DNA of 64,000 bases from Leekyejoonella antrihumi (GCF_007845645.1 NZ_VCQV01000022.1:27729-91728), one strand, 5' to 3'. Positions 47,484 through 57,314 are shown, counted from the stretch's first letter. A program made the numbers and translations. The notes: generated by a model not told the origin, from the sequence alone.

Positions 47484-49112
47484 ATGGACGCCGTCACCCA
47501 GGCACCCGCACCCGTCAACGAAGCACAGTTCGACTACGCACCAGGCAGTCCCGAACGGGCCACCCTGGAGGTCGCGCTCGCCGAGATCGGTGCGGAGCAG
47601 GTGGAGCTGCCGCACACGATCGGCGGCAAGCGAGTCATGGGCAGTGGGCGGTCTATCGTCGTGCGGCAGCCGCACGCGCACCGCAAGGCGCTCGGCACGA
47701 TGAAGAACGCGACCCTCGGTGATGCGCAGGCTGCCGTGGACGCCGCGAAGGCTGCCGCTCCGGGCTGGCGGGAGCTCTCCTTCGACGACCGCGCAGCGGT
47801 CCTGCTGAAGGCCGCCGACCTGCTGTCCGGCCCGTGGCGCGCACGACTGAACGCGGCCACGATGCTGGGGCAGAGCAAGACGGCCTACCAGGCGGAGATC
47901 GACAGCGCGTGCGAGCTGATCGACTTCTGGCGGTTCAATGTGCATTTCGCGAAGCAGGTCATGGCCGAGCAGCCGGTCACGAACTCGAAGGGTGTGTGGA
48001 ACCGCACGGACCACCGTCCGCTCGAAGGTTTCGTCTATGCAATCACCCCGTTCAACTTCACGGCGATCGCCGGCAACCTCCCGACGGCACCGGCCCTGAT
48101 GGGTAACACGGTGGTCTGGAAGCCGTCGCCGACGCAGCAGCGCGCCGCTCAGGTCACCATTGAGCTGTTGGAGGCCGCCGGGATGCCCGCCGGTGTCATC
48201 AACCTGGTCACCGGTGACGGGATCAATGTCTCCAAGGTCGCCCTGAACGACCCCGACCTGGCCGGTATCCACTTCACCGGTTCGACCGCTACCTTCCAGC
48301 ACCTGTGGCAGACCGTGGGCTCGAATCTGACGAAGTACCGCACCTACCCGCGTCTCGTGGGGGAGACCGGCGGCAAGGACTTCATCCTCGCGCACCCATC
48401 GGCCGACCCGGACGTACTGCGCACGGCGCTCATCCGGGGTGCCTTCGAGTACCAGGGCCAGAAGTGTTCGGCGGCCTCTCGCGCCTACGTGCCGGCCAGT
48501 GTGTGGCGCAAGATCAAGAAGGACCTGGTGAGCCTCACCGAGGGCATCACCATGGGCGACGTCACCGACCTGTCCAACTTCATGGGTGCGGTCATCGACG
48601 CGCGCGCATTCGAGAAGCACAAGGCCGCCCTGGACATGGCGCACGCGCACAAGGACATCAAGGTCGTCGCCGGGGGGACGTATGACGACTCGGTCGGCTA
48701 CTTCGTGCGGCCCACGATCCTCGAGGTGAGCAACCCGGAGAACGAGGTCTTCTCCACCGAGTACTTCGGTCCGATTCTCGCCGTGCACGTCTACCCGGAT
48801 CGTCAGTACGACAAGGTCCTCGACCAGATGGAACAGGTCGCCGACTATGCGCTGACCGGGTCGATCATCGCCCAGGATCGCCGGGTTGTCGCCGACGCGT
48901 CGCGTCGCCTGCGGTATGCGGCCGGGAACTTCTATGTGAACGACAAGCCGACCGGCGCGGTGGTCGGGCAGCAGCCCTTCGGCGGGGCGCGGGCATCCGG
49001 CACCAACGACAAGGCCGGATCGGCGCAGAACCTCATGCGCTGGACCAGCGCCCGCTCCATCAAGGAGACGTTCGTCCCCGCGACGGACTACACCTACCCG
49101 CACATGGGGTAA
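47484..49112 (+). CDS. pruA: L-glutamate gamma-semialdehyde dehydrogenase (delta-1-pyrroline-5-carboxylate dehydrogenase)
   Basis: A 542-residue aldehyde dehydrogenase of the P5CDH group. It oxidises glutamate semialdehyde from proline breakdown to glutamate with NAD. EGFVYAITPFNFTAIAGNLP, RLVGETGGKDFILAHP (catalytic Glu, ~293), FEYQGQKCSAASRAYVP (nucleophile Cys, ~326) and FGGARASGTNDKAGS are the family blocks. ATG 47484 follows AAGGAG. No proline dehydrogenase gene is adjacent. The glutamate product could feed the NAD-glutamate dehydrogenase encoded at 50437. Confidence 0.93.
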   Translation: MDAVTQAPAPVNEAQFDYAPGSPERATLEVALAEIGAEQVELPHTIGGKRVMGSGRSIVVRQPHAHRKALGTMKNATLGDAQAAVDAAKAAAPGWRELSFDDRAAVLLKAADLLSGPWRARLNAATMLGQSKTAYQAEIDSACELIDFWRFNVHFAKQVMAEQPVTNSKGVWNRTDHRPLEGFVYAITPFNFTAIAGNLPTAPALMGNTVVWKPSPTQQRAAQVTIELLEAAGMPAGVINLVTGDGINVSKVALNDPDLAGIHFTGSTATFQHLWQTVGSNLTKYRTYPRLVGETGGKDFILAHPSADPDVLRTALIRGAFEYQGQKCSAASRAYVPASVWRKIKKDLVSLTEGITMGDVTDLSNFMGAVIDARAFEKHKAALDMAHAHKDIKVVAGGTYDDSVGYFVRPTILEVSNPENEVFSTEYFGPILAVHVYPDRQYDKVLDQMEQVADYALTGSIIAQDRRVVADASRRLRYAAGNFYVNDKPTGAVVGQQPFGGARASGTNDKAGSAQNLMRWTSARSIKETFVPATDYTYPHMG

Positions 49113-49117
49113 GTCAT

Positions 49118-49183
49118 CCCGCGAAGTTCTGCGCTCGCCAGCTCGCTCCGATACTTCGCGGGGGCCCGAGAACTTCGTGGGGT
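49118..49183 (-). repeat. Palindromic dispersed repeat, copy B
   Basis: On the minus strand CCCCACGAAGTTCTCGGGCC abuts the TGA of the DUF2505 gene, and a full element reading CCCCGCGAAGTATCGGAGCG onward follows, ending 5 bp past the pruA stop. It therefore lies between convergent gene ends. Its main body is almost identical to copy A. Confidence 0.75.
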
Positions 49184-49677
49184 CATTGTTCGAGGTAGCT
49201 GCGGCCCGTCGACCGCTCGATCTCGATCGCGCCAGTGATCGCCGGGACCGCGGCTTCCTCGATCTTGCCTCCGAAGAGAGGGACACGGGCCCGGAGATCT
49301 CCCGAGGCACGCATCGACGTGGATTCGCCCTGGGGGGTCATCTGCAGCCTTCCAGTGAACATCACGGGAGCGCCCATGATGGCCACCGTGACCTCGGCCT
49401 CGCGCCTGCCATCGGCATCCGCCTCGGTCGGCCACAGCTGGCGCTCCTCGATGTTGATCGTGTTGCCGATCATCGACCGAAGCTGGGGCGGGAACCCCTC
49501 GGTGGACATGCTGCGCCGGATCAGGACCAGGTCGTGCCCGTCCTTGTGGGTGACGCCCGCCGAATAGCTGACGGCAGCGGCGTGCCGGCACTTTGACTCC
49601 TGGAACCTCGGATCGATGGTCATCGCGTAGACGCGGTGGGCGTCCGCGTCGTAGCTCCAGGTCTCTTCGATCCTCAT
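49183..49677 (-). CDS. DUF2505 family (SRPBCC-like) protein
   Basis: A 164-residue protein starting MRIEETWSYDADAHRVYAMT, with CRHAAAVSYSAGVTHKDGHD, RRSMSTEGFPPQLRSMIGNT and a final helix VPAITGAIEIERSTGRSYLE. It fits DUF2505, actinobacterial proteins with a Bet v1/START-like fold that bind hydrophobic ligands; the function is unknown. It is coupled to the upstream gene by a 4-bp overlap. Its TGA touches repeat copy B. Confidence 0.75.
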   Translation of the reverse strand: MRIEETWSYDADAHRVYAMTIDPRFQESKCRHAAAVSYSAGVTHKDGHDLVLIRRSMSTEGFPPQLRSMIGNTINIEERQLWPTEADADGRREAEVTVAIMGAPVMFTGRLQMTPQGESTSMRASGDLRARVPLFGGKIEEAAVPAITGAIEIERSTGRSYLEQ

Positions 49678-50276
49678 TGCGGAAGCGTATCGAGTGCGAC
49701 ACGCCCGAGGGCGTGCTCGGCCCGCACAACTCGTCCGAGGACCTGCCCGGTCTCCAGCTGGACGTGCTGGGAGTCATCGGCACGCTCGCGCCGGACTCGA
49801 TCGAGACGTCGCGCCTCGTCGCGCAGCAGGTCGGCATGCGTCTGGCACGCGAGCGCCAGACGTTCGAGATGGTCGGCAATGCGGACGCCGTCCGGTCTGC
49901 AGTCGTCGCGCAGGTCGGGCGACTCGGCGATCTGGCGAACCCTGCGACTCACATGGAGCAGCTCGTGACTCGCCAGCTCGAGCGAGATCGGGCTGCCCGG
50001 GAAGTCGCCGTCGTACAGTGCGTCCGCCAGGCCGTGACTCCCGTGCTCCGGCAGGTGCTCGATCGGTGGGCCGACCTGCGTCGAGTCGTGGTGCGGTGAG
50101 CGGGTCCCGACCAGGGTGTCGTGCCAGTCCAGGAGGCGGTCGCCGAACCGCTCGATCGCTGCGGCAACGACATCCCCGCAGGCCGGCTCGGCGGTCTCGA
50201 CGTGGGTGGTGAGCAGCAGTGGCACCAGGCCGGCCACGGCGGCGGCCGCAGCGTAGGCCGGAGGGGCGGGGTCCAT
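49674..50276 (-). CDS. Hypothetical actinobacterial protein
   Basis: A 200-residue protein that I do not recognise. It begins with an alanine-rich segment (YAAAAAVAGLVPLLLTTHVE) that may be a helix rather than a membrane span. Then come a CGDVVAAAIERFGDRLLDWH stretch and, near the end, a helical His/Arg-rich part (DHLERLALACQTHADLLRDE). Support is the overlap of its stop with the DUF2505 start (ATGA on the minus strand). No ribosome site is clear. Confidence 0.5.
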   Translation of the reverse strand: MDPAPPAYAAAAAVAGLVPLLLTTHVETAEPACGDVVAAAIERFGDRLLDWHDTLVGTRSPHHDSTQVGPPIEHLPEHGSHGLADALYDGDFPGSPISLELASHELLHVSRRVRQIAESPDLRDDCRPDGVRIADHLERLALACQTHADLLRDEARRLDRVRRERADDSQHVQLETGQVLGRVVRAEHALGRVALDTLPQ

Positions 50277-50436
50277 CCGGCCAGCCTACGGCCGGAGGAA
50301 ACGCGCGCGGCAGCCTTACCCACAGACGACTCGCCGCACACCCGGGGCTGGTCTCATGCGTCGATCGCGTTAGAGTCAGCATCGGCGGGACAATGATGTT
50401 TCGCCACGGGCCACGCTTCAGAGGTTGAGACGATTC

Positions 50437-53400
50437 ATGTCGGCGGTTTCACAGTCCCGCAAGGCGATCCTTCGCACCGGTTCGACGACGGGTCGAGGGG
50501 GCGAAAACCCCTCGATGTGGTTGTTGGAACGCTATTTTCGCCATCTCTCCGATGACGACATCAGACAGTCGGGTCCGCGGACCCTCGCCGGCATCGTGCG
50601 CTCCCACCAGGCTCTTGCGAAGGAGCGCGCGCAGGGCACGGCCAATATCGCCCTGATTCATCCCACGGAGAAGCAGGACGGGTGGTCCTGTCCGTACGCC
50701 GTGCTGCAGATCGTCACCGACGACATGCCGTTCCTGGTCGACTCGGTCGTGGCCGAGCTGGCTCGTCATGACCGTGAGGTCAAGCTGGTCATCCATCCCC
50801 AGGTCTATGTCCAGCGCGATGCCAAGGGGCGGATGCAGAAGGTCTTTGACAGCGACACGCTGCCGCCGGCCAAGGGCAATGAGCTGGCTCCCTCGCTGGA
50901 GTCGTGGATGCACTACGAGATCGAGCTCGGCGTCGACGAGGATGCTGACGCGCGGCTCATCTCCGACCTGCAGGACGTGCTGGGGGACATCCGTGTCTCG
51001 GTCGACGATTGGGCGAAGATGAACGCCCGGTGCTCCGAGATCGGGGTCACCCTAAAAACCGATCCGCCTACGAGTATCCCCTCCGAGATCATCGACCGGA
51101 CAACGGGATTCCTGGACTGGCTGGCCGACAGCCACTTCACCTTCCTCGGCTATCGCGAGTACCTCCTTGACACGGTTGACGGCGAGGACGTGCTGCGACC
51201 GGTGCGCGGATCGGGCCTGGGCATCCTGCGTTACGACGAACGCACCTCGTCCTCCTTCAGCCGACTGACGCCCGAAGCGCGGGCGACCGCCCGTGAGCCG
51301 CGACTGCTGACGATCACGAAGGCCAACTCACGCTCGACGGTGCATCGGGCGTCCTACCTGGACTACATCGGGATCCGGACCTTCGACCAGGACGGCAACG
51401 TCGTGGGGGAGCTGCGGTTCCTCGGACTGTTCACCCACACCGCGTACACCGACTCTGTTCGGCGGGTGCCCGTCGTCCGCGAGCGGGTCGCCAAGGTGCT
51501 CGAACGCAGCGGATTCACTGCGGAGAGCCACTCCGGCAAGGACCTGCTCGAGGTGCTGGAGATCTATCCACGCGATGAGCTCTTCCAGACCAGCAGCGAG
51601 CAGCTCTACGACATCTCGATGGAGGTGCTGCGGCTGCAGGAGCGTCGACAGACACGCATGTTCCGCCGCGACGACGAGTTCGGTCGGTTTGTCTCCGTCA
51701 TGGTCTACCTGCCGCGGGACCGGTACAACACCAGTGTCCGGACGAAGATCGAAGGCATCCTGCGGAGCGCGTATGGCGCGGAGTCAGTCGACTACACCAC
51801 GCGAGTGGCCGACTCTGCCCTCGCCCAGATCCACTTCGTGGTGCGCGTACCCGTAGGCGCGACACTGCCCACGGTCAGCGACGAGCAGCTGCAGCGGGAG
51901 CTACTGGAGAGCATTCGCACCTGGGGAGAGCGGCTCGGCGAGTTCGCCAAGGAGGAGGACGGCGAGGATGCCGCTGCACGAGTGACGAGTCTGTACTCGC
52001 GGGCCTTCCCGGAGGCCTACAAGGAGGACTTCTCACCACGTCAGGGTGTTGCCGACCTGCGGCGGATCGAGGCGCTCGAGCACGAGCAGCACACGATGCT
52101 CACGCTCTACCGCGACTCCGGTGGCGCTGATCGTGAACGCCGGTTCAAGCTCTTCCGCCGGGAGCGGTTGATCCTCACCGATGTGCTGCCGGTATTCACC
52201 GACCTCGGGGTCGAGGTAACCGATGAGCGGCCCTACGAGATGGACCGCGCCGACGGCGTGACCGTCTACGTCTACGACTTCGGTCTGCGCGCGCCGCAGG
52301 CCGAGCTCTGGGGCTCCACTGCTGCGAAGGTTGCGGGAGTTCGGGACCTCTTCCAGGACGCATTCCAGGCGATCTGGGACGGCAAGGCCGAGAGCGATGG
52401 CCTGGGGGCGCTGATCCTTCGCGCCGGGCTGACCTGGCGGCAGGTCGTGATGCTGCGCGCCATCTCGAAGTACCTGCGGCAGATCGGGTTCACCTTCAGC
52501 CAGTCGTACATCGAGCAGGCGCTGGTGACCAATGCCGACCTGGCCCGCGACCTGGTCGCGCTGTTCGAGACCCGGTTCGACCCGGCTGCCTACAAGTCGC
52601 AGACTGGACGCGAGCGTGCCGAGCAGCGCATCATCGACCGGATCGGCGAGGGGCTCGAGCAGGTCGTCAGCCTCGACCATGACCGGATCATCCGGGCATT
52701 CCGCGGGGTCATCAAGGCCATTCTCCGCACGAACGCCTACCAGCGAGACGAGCACGGCGAGTTCAGCACCGTCGTGAGCTTCAAGCTCGACTGCAAAGCG
52801 GTGCCGGGGCTGCCCAGCCCCCGGCCGATGTTCGAGATCTGGGTCTATGGGCCGCGCGTTGAGGGTGTGCACCTGCGGTTCGGCAAGGTGGCTCGTGGCG
52901 GACTGCGTTGGAGCGATCGCCGGGAAGACTTCCGCACGGAGGTCCTCGGCCTGGTCAAGGCCCAGATGGTCAAGAACGCCGTCATCGTTCCGACCGGTTC
53001 CAAGGGCGGATTCGTCGCGAAGTCGCTGCCCGACCCGGCAGCGGATCGCGATGCGTGGCTTGCCGAAGGGATCGCATCGTACAAGCTGTTCATCTCTGGA
53101 CTATTGGATCTGACGGACAACCTGGTCGCGGGTGACGTCGTCCCGCCATCCGACGTCGTGCGTCATGACCCGGACGACACGTACCTCGTGGTGGCGGCGG
53201 ACAAGGGCACCGCCAGCTTCTCCGACATTGCCAACGGCGTGGCACAGGACTACGGCTACTGGCTGGATGACGCCTTCGCCTCCGGTGGCTCGGCGGGCTA
53301 CGACCACAAGGAGATGGGCATCACCGCGCGCGGTGCGTGGGAGTCCGTCAAACGCCACTTCCGCGAGATGGGTGTCGACACCCAGAGCGAGGAGTTCACC

Positions 53401-55320
53401 GCGGTCGGTATCGGTGACATGAGCGGTGACGTGTTCGGCAACGGGATGCTGTTGTCGGAGCACACCCGGCTGGTCGCGGCATTCGACCACCGGCACATCT
53501 TCCTGGACCCCGATCCGGTGGCCGACTCGTCGTATGCCGAGCGTCAGCGGCTGTTCGACCTGCCCCGGTCGTCGTGGGCGGACTACGACACCACCCTGCT
53601 GTCGAAGGGCGGCGGCATCTATCCGCGGTCGGCGAAGTCGATCCCGATCAATGCGCAGGTCCGCAAGGCGCTGGGGCTCGACTCCGGGGTGACGACAATG
53701 ACCCCGGCCGAGCTGATGCAGGCCATCCTTCTGGCGCCAGTCGACCTGTTCTGGAACGGCGGGATCGGCACCTACATCAAGGCGGCATCGGAGACGAACC
53801 GGCAGATCGGGGATCGTGCCAACGACGCGATCCGGGTTGACGGAAACATGCTGCGGTGCAAGGTGATCGGCGAGGGCGGCAACCTGGGTGTCAGTCAGAT
53901 GGGTCGCATCGAGGCGGCACAGTCGGGGGTGCGGGTCAACACCGACGCCATCGACAACTCGGCCGGCGTGGACACCTCCGACCACGAGGTGAACATCAAG
54001 ATCCTGGTGACGGACCTGATGCGACAGGGACGACTGACCCTGGCGCAGCGCAACCGTCTGCTGCACTCGATGACCAACGAAGTTGCCACGCAGGTGCTGC
54101 GCGACAACTACGAGCAGAACGTCCTCCTCGGCAATGCGCGCGCGCAGAACCATGTGATGCTGCCGGTCCACCAGCGGCTGATCCACTGGCTGGAGAAGCG
54201 TCACGAGCTCGACCGGGAGATCGAGTTCCTGCCCGACGACCGCGAGATCGAGGGTCGCGCCGCCGCTGGTGCCGGGCTGACATCGCCGGAGTTCTCGGTG
54301 CTGGTTGCCTACGCCAAGCTTGCGCTGAAGAATGACCTCACGCACACCCGGATCACCGATGATCCCTGGTTCGACAGGGCACTGCGGGGCTACTTCCCCC
54401 AGCAGATTCGCAGCAAGTACGCCGACGACCTCACCGCACATCCGCTGAAGCGGGAGATCGTCATCAACGGGGTCGTCAACTCGCTGGTCAACCGTGGTGG
54501 CATCACCTTTGCCTTCCGTGCGGAGGAGGAGACCGGGGCGATGCCCGAGCAGATCACCCGCGCGTTCGTCGTGGCTCGGGAGGTCTTCGACATGTCCGGC
54601 TACGTGGCCGCGGTGGAGAAGCTCGACAATGTGGTGAGCACGAGCGCGCAGACGGTGCTCTACCTCGAGTTCCGGCGGCTCCTGGACCGGGTGACGCGTT
54701 GGCTGCTGCACAGCCGGCCCGCGGACCTGGACATCACGGCCGAGATCGAGCGGTTCGCCCCGGTCGTGCGCGATCTGGCGCCGAAGATTCCCACCTTCTT
54801 GAAGGGCAGTGAGCTCGAGCGGTTGAAGGGCCGCACCAAGGAGCTGCGAGCGCTCGAGGTGCCGGCGCGACTGGCCGGCCAGTCCGCCGCACTGCTCGAC
54901 TGCTACTCGCTGCTGGACATCACGGAGCAGTCGATCACCTCGGGCACCCCGGTCGCCGAGGTGGCCGCCGTCTACTTCGCCCTCTCCGAGCGACTGGGCA
55001 TCGACCGAATGCTGCACGCGGTCGCCCGACTGCCGCGGGAGGACCGGTGGGACTCGTTGGCGCGAGGCGCCGTTCGCGATGACCTGTATGCCGTGCTGGA
55101 CTCCTTCACGGCAGCCGTGATCGCGGCAACAGCGGCCGACCAGTCGGCTGCGAAGCGCCTTGATCTGTGGACCGCGGACAATGCCAACGCGGTGGCACGC
55201 GCCGGACAGGCGCTCGACAGCGTGTCGCAGCTCGATCATGCCGGCCTGGCACCGCTGTCGGTGGCGCTGCGGACCCTGCGTGGCGTCATCCGGTCGGGTT
55301 CGGCGACTCAGCAGACCTGA
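50437..55320 (+). CDS. gdh: NAD-specific glutamate dehydrogenase, large (180 kDa) type
   Basis: A 1627-residue enzyme of the ~180-kDa GDH class known from Streptomyces and Mycobacterium, which deaminates glutamate to 2-oxoglutarate. The N-terminal ~700 residues contain ACT-like regulatory parts (ALIHPTEKQDGWSCPYAVLQ, DMPFLVDSVVAEL). The catalytic core includes LRWSDRREDFRTEVLGLVKA, KNAVIVPTGSKGGFVAKSLP, DLFWNGGIGTYIKAASETNR and KVIGEGGNLGVSQMGRIEAA. The C-terminal ~350 residues are helical. In mycobacteria this enzyme is controlled by GarA; no GarA gene lies here. TAGAGT near 50371 could be its -10. ATG 50437 is chosen over TTG 50425. Confidence 0.95.
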   Translation: MSAVSQSRKAILRTGSTTGRGGENPSMWLLERYFRHLSDDDIRQSGPRTLAGIVRSHQALAKERAQGTANIALIHPTEKQDGWSCPYAVLQIVTDDMPFLVDSVVAELARHDREVKLVIHPQVYVQRDAKGRMQKVFDSDTLPPAKGNELAPSLESWMHYEIELGVDEDADARLISDLQDVLGDIRVSVDDWAKMNARCSEIGVTLKTDPPTSIPSEIIDRTTGFLDWLADSHFTFLGYREYLLDTVDGEDVLRPVRGSGLGILRYDERTSSSFSRLTPEARATAREPRLLTITKANSRSTVHRASYLDYIGIRTFDQDGNVVGELRFLGLFTHTAYTDSVRRVPVVRERVAKVLERSGFTAESHSGKDLLEVLEIYPRDELFQTSSEQLYDISMEVLRLQERRQTRMFRRDDEFGRFVSVMVYLPRDRYNTSVRTKIEGILRSAYGAESVDYTTRVADSALAQIHFVVRVPVGATLPTVSDEQLQRELLESIRTWGERLGEFAKEEDGEDAAARVTSLYSRAFPEAYKEDFSPRQGVADLRRIEALEHEQHTMLTLYRDSGGADRERRFKLFRRERLILTDVLPVFTDLGVEVTDERPYEMDRADGVTVYVYDFGLRAPQAELWGSTAAKVAGVRDLFQDAFQAIWDGKAESDGLGALILRAGLTWRQVVMLRAISKYLRQIGFTFSQSYIEQALVTNADLARDLVALFETRFDPAAYKSQTGRERAEQRIIDRIGEGLEQVVSLDHDRIIRAFRGVIKAILRTNAYQRDEHGEFSTVVSFKLDCKAVPGLPSPRPMFEIWVYGPRVEGVHLRFGKVARGGLRWSDRREDFRTEVLGLVKAQMVKNAVIVPTGSKGGFVAKSLPDPAADRDAWLAEGIASYKLFISGLLDLTDNLVAGDVVPPSDVVRHDPDDTYLVVAADKGTASFSDIANGVAQDYGYWLDDAFASGGSAGYDHKEMGITARGAWESVKRHFREMGVDTQSEEFTAVGIGDMSGDVFGNGMLLSEHTRLVAAFDHRHIFLDPDPVADSSYAERQRLFDLPRSSWADYDTTLLSKGGGIYPRSAKSIPINAQVRKALGLDSGVTTMTPAELMQAILLAPVDLFWNGGIGTYIKAASETNRQIGDRANDAIRVDGNMLRCKVIGEGGNLGVSQMGRIEAAQSGVRVNTDAIDNSAGVDTSDHEVNIKILVTDLMRQGRLTLAQRNRLLHSMTNEVATQVLRDNYEQNVLLGNARAQNHVMLPVHQRLIHWLEKRHELDREIEFLPDDREIEGRAAAGAGLTSPEFSVLVAYAKLALKNDLTHTRITDDPWFDRALRGYFPQQIRSKYADDLTAHPLKREIVINGVVNSLVNRGGITFAFRAEEETGAMPEQITRAFVVAREVFDMSGYVAAVEKLDNVVSTSAQTVLYLEFRRLLDRVTRWLLHSRPADLDITAEIERFAPVVRDLAPKIPTFLKGSELERLKGRTKELRALEVPARLAGQSAALLDCYSLLDITEQSITSGTPVAEVAAVYFALSERLGIDRMLHAVARLPREDRWDSLARGAVRDDLYAVLDSFTAAVIAATAADQSAAKRLDLWTADNANAVARAGQALDSVSQLDHAGLAPLSVALRTLRGVIRSGSATQQT

Positions 55321-55344
55321 CCGGGACGTCGCTCGACGATCCTC

Positions 55345-55356
55345 TAGGCTCGAACC
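55345..55356 (+). promoter_or_regulatory. Candidate leaderless promoter of pdtaS
   Basis: TAGGCT (55345-55350), six bases, then GTG 55357. No Shine-Dalgarno. Confidence 0.5.
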
Positions 55357-56832
55357 GTGCCGTCGATGAACGATGTGCTCGCCGAGCACACAGAGCTCGA
55401 GACGAGCGTTGTCGAGTGGTTGCATCTGCTGGTCGGTGACTGGCAGCTGCTGTCGGATCTGTCGTTCGCCGATCTGGTCCTGTGGGTGCGCACCACCGAC
55501 GGTGGGTGGGTGGCCGCCGCCCACGTCCGACCGACCACCGGTGTCGGGGTGTTCGTCGAGGACCTGGTCGGTCGACGCAGCGACGGTTCTCGGACCACGT
55601 ACATCGACGATGCCTTCCGTCTGAGGCGGGTGGTGCGGGCCCACACCACGCTGTGGCGCGACGACGTGCCGGTGCGTGAGGAGTGCATCCCCGTCGTGCA
55701 GCGGGACGTGGTGGTCGCGGTGCTGACCCGGCACACCAGCTTTGCCTCGATGCGCACGCCCAGCCGCCTGGAGGTGACCTATCTGGCGACCGCGGACGCG
55801 CTCACGATGATGATCACCCAGGGTGAGTTTCCCAGTGGGGCGGCCGGCACCGGAGGCAGGCGGGGCGCTCCCCGCGTGGGTGACGGGGTGCTGCGTCTCG
55901 ACGTCGCGGGAAACGTCATGTACGCGAGCCCGAACTCGGTCTCGGCGATCCACCGCCTGGGGTATGTGGGGGAGATGGTGGGCGTGCGCCTGGCCTCGGC
56001 GCTCGGCGACGTGCTTCCCGAGCGTGGACCGGTCGACGAGGAGCTCATGCTGGTGCTGACCGGGCGGGTGCCGTGGCGCACGGAGATCGAGTCCCGCAGT
56101 GCCTGTGTCAGTGTGCGCGCCATCCCGCTGTCGCAGGACGGGCGGCGCGTCGGGGCCGTGCTGCTCGTGCGTGACGTGAGCGAGCTGCGGCGGCGTGAGC
56201 GGGAGCTGCTCACCAAGGATGCGACCATCCGAGAGATTCACCACCGGGTCAAGAACAACCTGCAGACGGTCGCCGCGGTCCTGCGACTGCAGGCTCGCCG
56301 ACTCGACGACCCGGGTGCCCGTGCGGCGTTGGAGGATGCGGTCCGCCGGGTGGCGACGATCGCCGACGTGCATGAGACCCTCAGCTCGGGGATGGCCGAA
56401 GCGGTGGAGTTCGACGAGGTCGCCAGGCGCGGCCTACGCGCGGCGATCGACCTGAGCAACAGGTCCGGGCACGGGGTGCAGGGGGTGCTGGAGGGCCACT
56501 TCGGTGACCTGCAGGCGGGTGATGCGACCGCACTGGCGATGATCCTTGCCGAGCTCGTGCAGAACGCCGTCGAGCATGGGTTCCCGGACCGCGGAGGACT
56601 GGTCGAGGTGGAGGCTCGGCGCACCGCCTCGGAGGGTGAGAAGCTGCTGACCGTCCAGGTGCGGGACAACGGGAGGGGTCTGCCGGTGGGTTTCGAGCCG
56701 CGTCACGGTGGGCTGGGTGTCCAGATTGTGCTGTCCCTGCTGCAGGACCTGCGGGGAGATATCAGCTGGCAGGAGCGGCCGGGCGGCGGGACCGTGGTGC
56801 GGTTCGTGGCCCGCCTGCGCGACCTCAGCTGA
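55357..56832 (+). CDS. pdtaS: Cytosolic sensor histidine kinase PdtaS
   Basis: A 491-residue HWE/HisKA_2-type kinase. The GAF-like N-terminus (DVLAEHTELETSVVEWLHLL, VGDWQLLSDLSFADLVLWV) is typical of PdtaS. A PAS domain covers ~170-280 (VLRLDVAGNVMYASPNSV). The phospho-His is in IREIHHRVKNNLQTVAAVL (about residue 295), with ATP-binding blocks ELVQNAVEHGF and VRDNGRGLPVGF. It phosphorylates the RNA-binding antiterminator PdtaR, whose gene is not here. The pdtaS-whiB1 neighbourhood is the same as in M. tuberculosis (Rv3220c-Rv3219). Confidence 0.92.
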   Translation: MPSMNDVLAEHTELETSVVEWLHLLVGDWQLLSDLSFADLVLWVRTTDGGWVAAAHVRPTTGVGVFVEDLVGRRSDGSRTTYIDDAFRLRRVVRAHTTLWRDDVPVREECIPVVQRDVVVAVLTRHTSFASMRTPSRLEVTYLATADALTMMITQGEFPSGAAGTGGRRGAPRVGDGVLRLDVAGNVMYASPNSVSAIHRLGYVGEMVGVRLASALGDVLPERGPVDEELMLVLTGRVPWRTEIESRSACVSVRAIPLSQDGRRVGAVLLVRDVSELRRRERELLTKDATIREIHHRVKNNLQTVAAVLRLQARRLDDPGARAALEDAVRRVATIADVHETLSSGMAEAVEFDEVARRGLRAAIDLSNRSGHGVQGVLEGHFGDLQAGDATALAMILAELVQNAVEHGFPDRGGLVEVEARRTASEGEKLLTVQVRDNGRGLPVGFEPRHGGLGVQIVLSLLQDLRGDISWQERPGGGTVVRFVARLRDLS

Positions 56833-56833
56833 G

Positions 56834-56869
56834 CCCCACGAAACTCTGGAGCCGGAGAACTTTGTGGGG
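56834..56869. repeat. Palindromic dispersed repeat, copy E (convergent terminator position)
   Basis: CCCCACGAAACTCTGG and GAACTTTGTGGGG form a hairpin with a perfect CCCCAC/GTGGGG base. It starts one base after the pdtaS TGA and ends 5 bp before the whiB1 stop, so it may end transcription from both sides. It lacks the middle part of copies A and B. Confidence 0.65.
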
Positions 56870-56874
56870 TGCCT

Positions 56875-57123
56875 TTAGCCGGCGCGGCGGGCGCGGGCGT
56901 TGCGGCGCTTGAGGGCGCGGCGCTCGTCCTCGGACAGTCCGCCCCACACGCCGGCATCCTGGCCGGTTTCCATGGCCCACTTCAGGCAGGTGTCGATGAC
57001 CGGGCAGCGACGACAGACCTTCTTGGCGTCTTCGATCTGCTGCAGGGCCGGCCCGGTGTTGCCGATCGGGAAGAACAGCTCAGGGTCTTCGTCCAAGCAC
57101 GCAGCGCGGTTGCGCCAATCCAT
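56875..57123 (-). CDS. whiB1: WhiB-family iron-sulfur regulator, WhiB1 type
   Basis: An 82-residue Wbl protein. MDWRNRAACLDEDPELFFPI is the typical WhiB1 start, with cysteines at 9, 37, 40 and 46, the turn AGVWGGLSEDERRALKRRNA and a basic tail. WhiB1 binds a NO-sensitive 4Fe-4S cluster and the primary sigma factor in mycobacteria. AAGGAG precedes ATG 57123. Confidence 0.94.
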   Translation of the reverse strand: MDWRNRAACLDEDPELFFPIGNTGPALQQIEDAKKVCRRCPVIDTCLKWAMETGQDAGVWGGLSEDERRALKRRNARARRAG

Positions 57124-57314
57124 GGGTGTCTGCTCCTTGCACTCGTCGAGGCGCGCGGTTGTGCGGCACGACGTAGATCGGGGTGAGGGTGGCTCTGCAG
57201 TTTCGGTACGCACATTGTGAACGCGTGACCGATGAACTCTGTTCCTAGGTTCACAGATACCCACAACAATCCACAAGTGTTTTGGAAGAACTTTTCGGAA
57301 TCGAAGGTGAGTCC
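57124..57314. promoter_or_regulatory. whiB1 upstream region
   Basis: TTGTGAAC (about 57214-57221) and GTTCACAG (about 57249-57256) form a spaced inverted repeat in the AT-richer promoter area, 90-135 bp before whiB1. In M. tuberculosis whiB1 is controlled by a CRP-type regulator that binds TGTGA/TCACA half sites, so these could be such half sites; spacing does not match a single standard CRP site. Confidence 0.35.

Noticed and set aside
53101..56373. Long minus-strand open frame of 1090 codons opposite gdh and pdtaS
   Set aside because: It is His/Arg/Gly-rich with no recognisable domain, and it mirrors two well-supported genes. High GC keeps antisense frames open.
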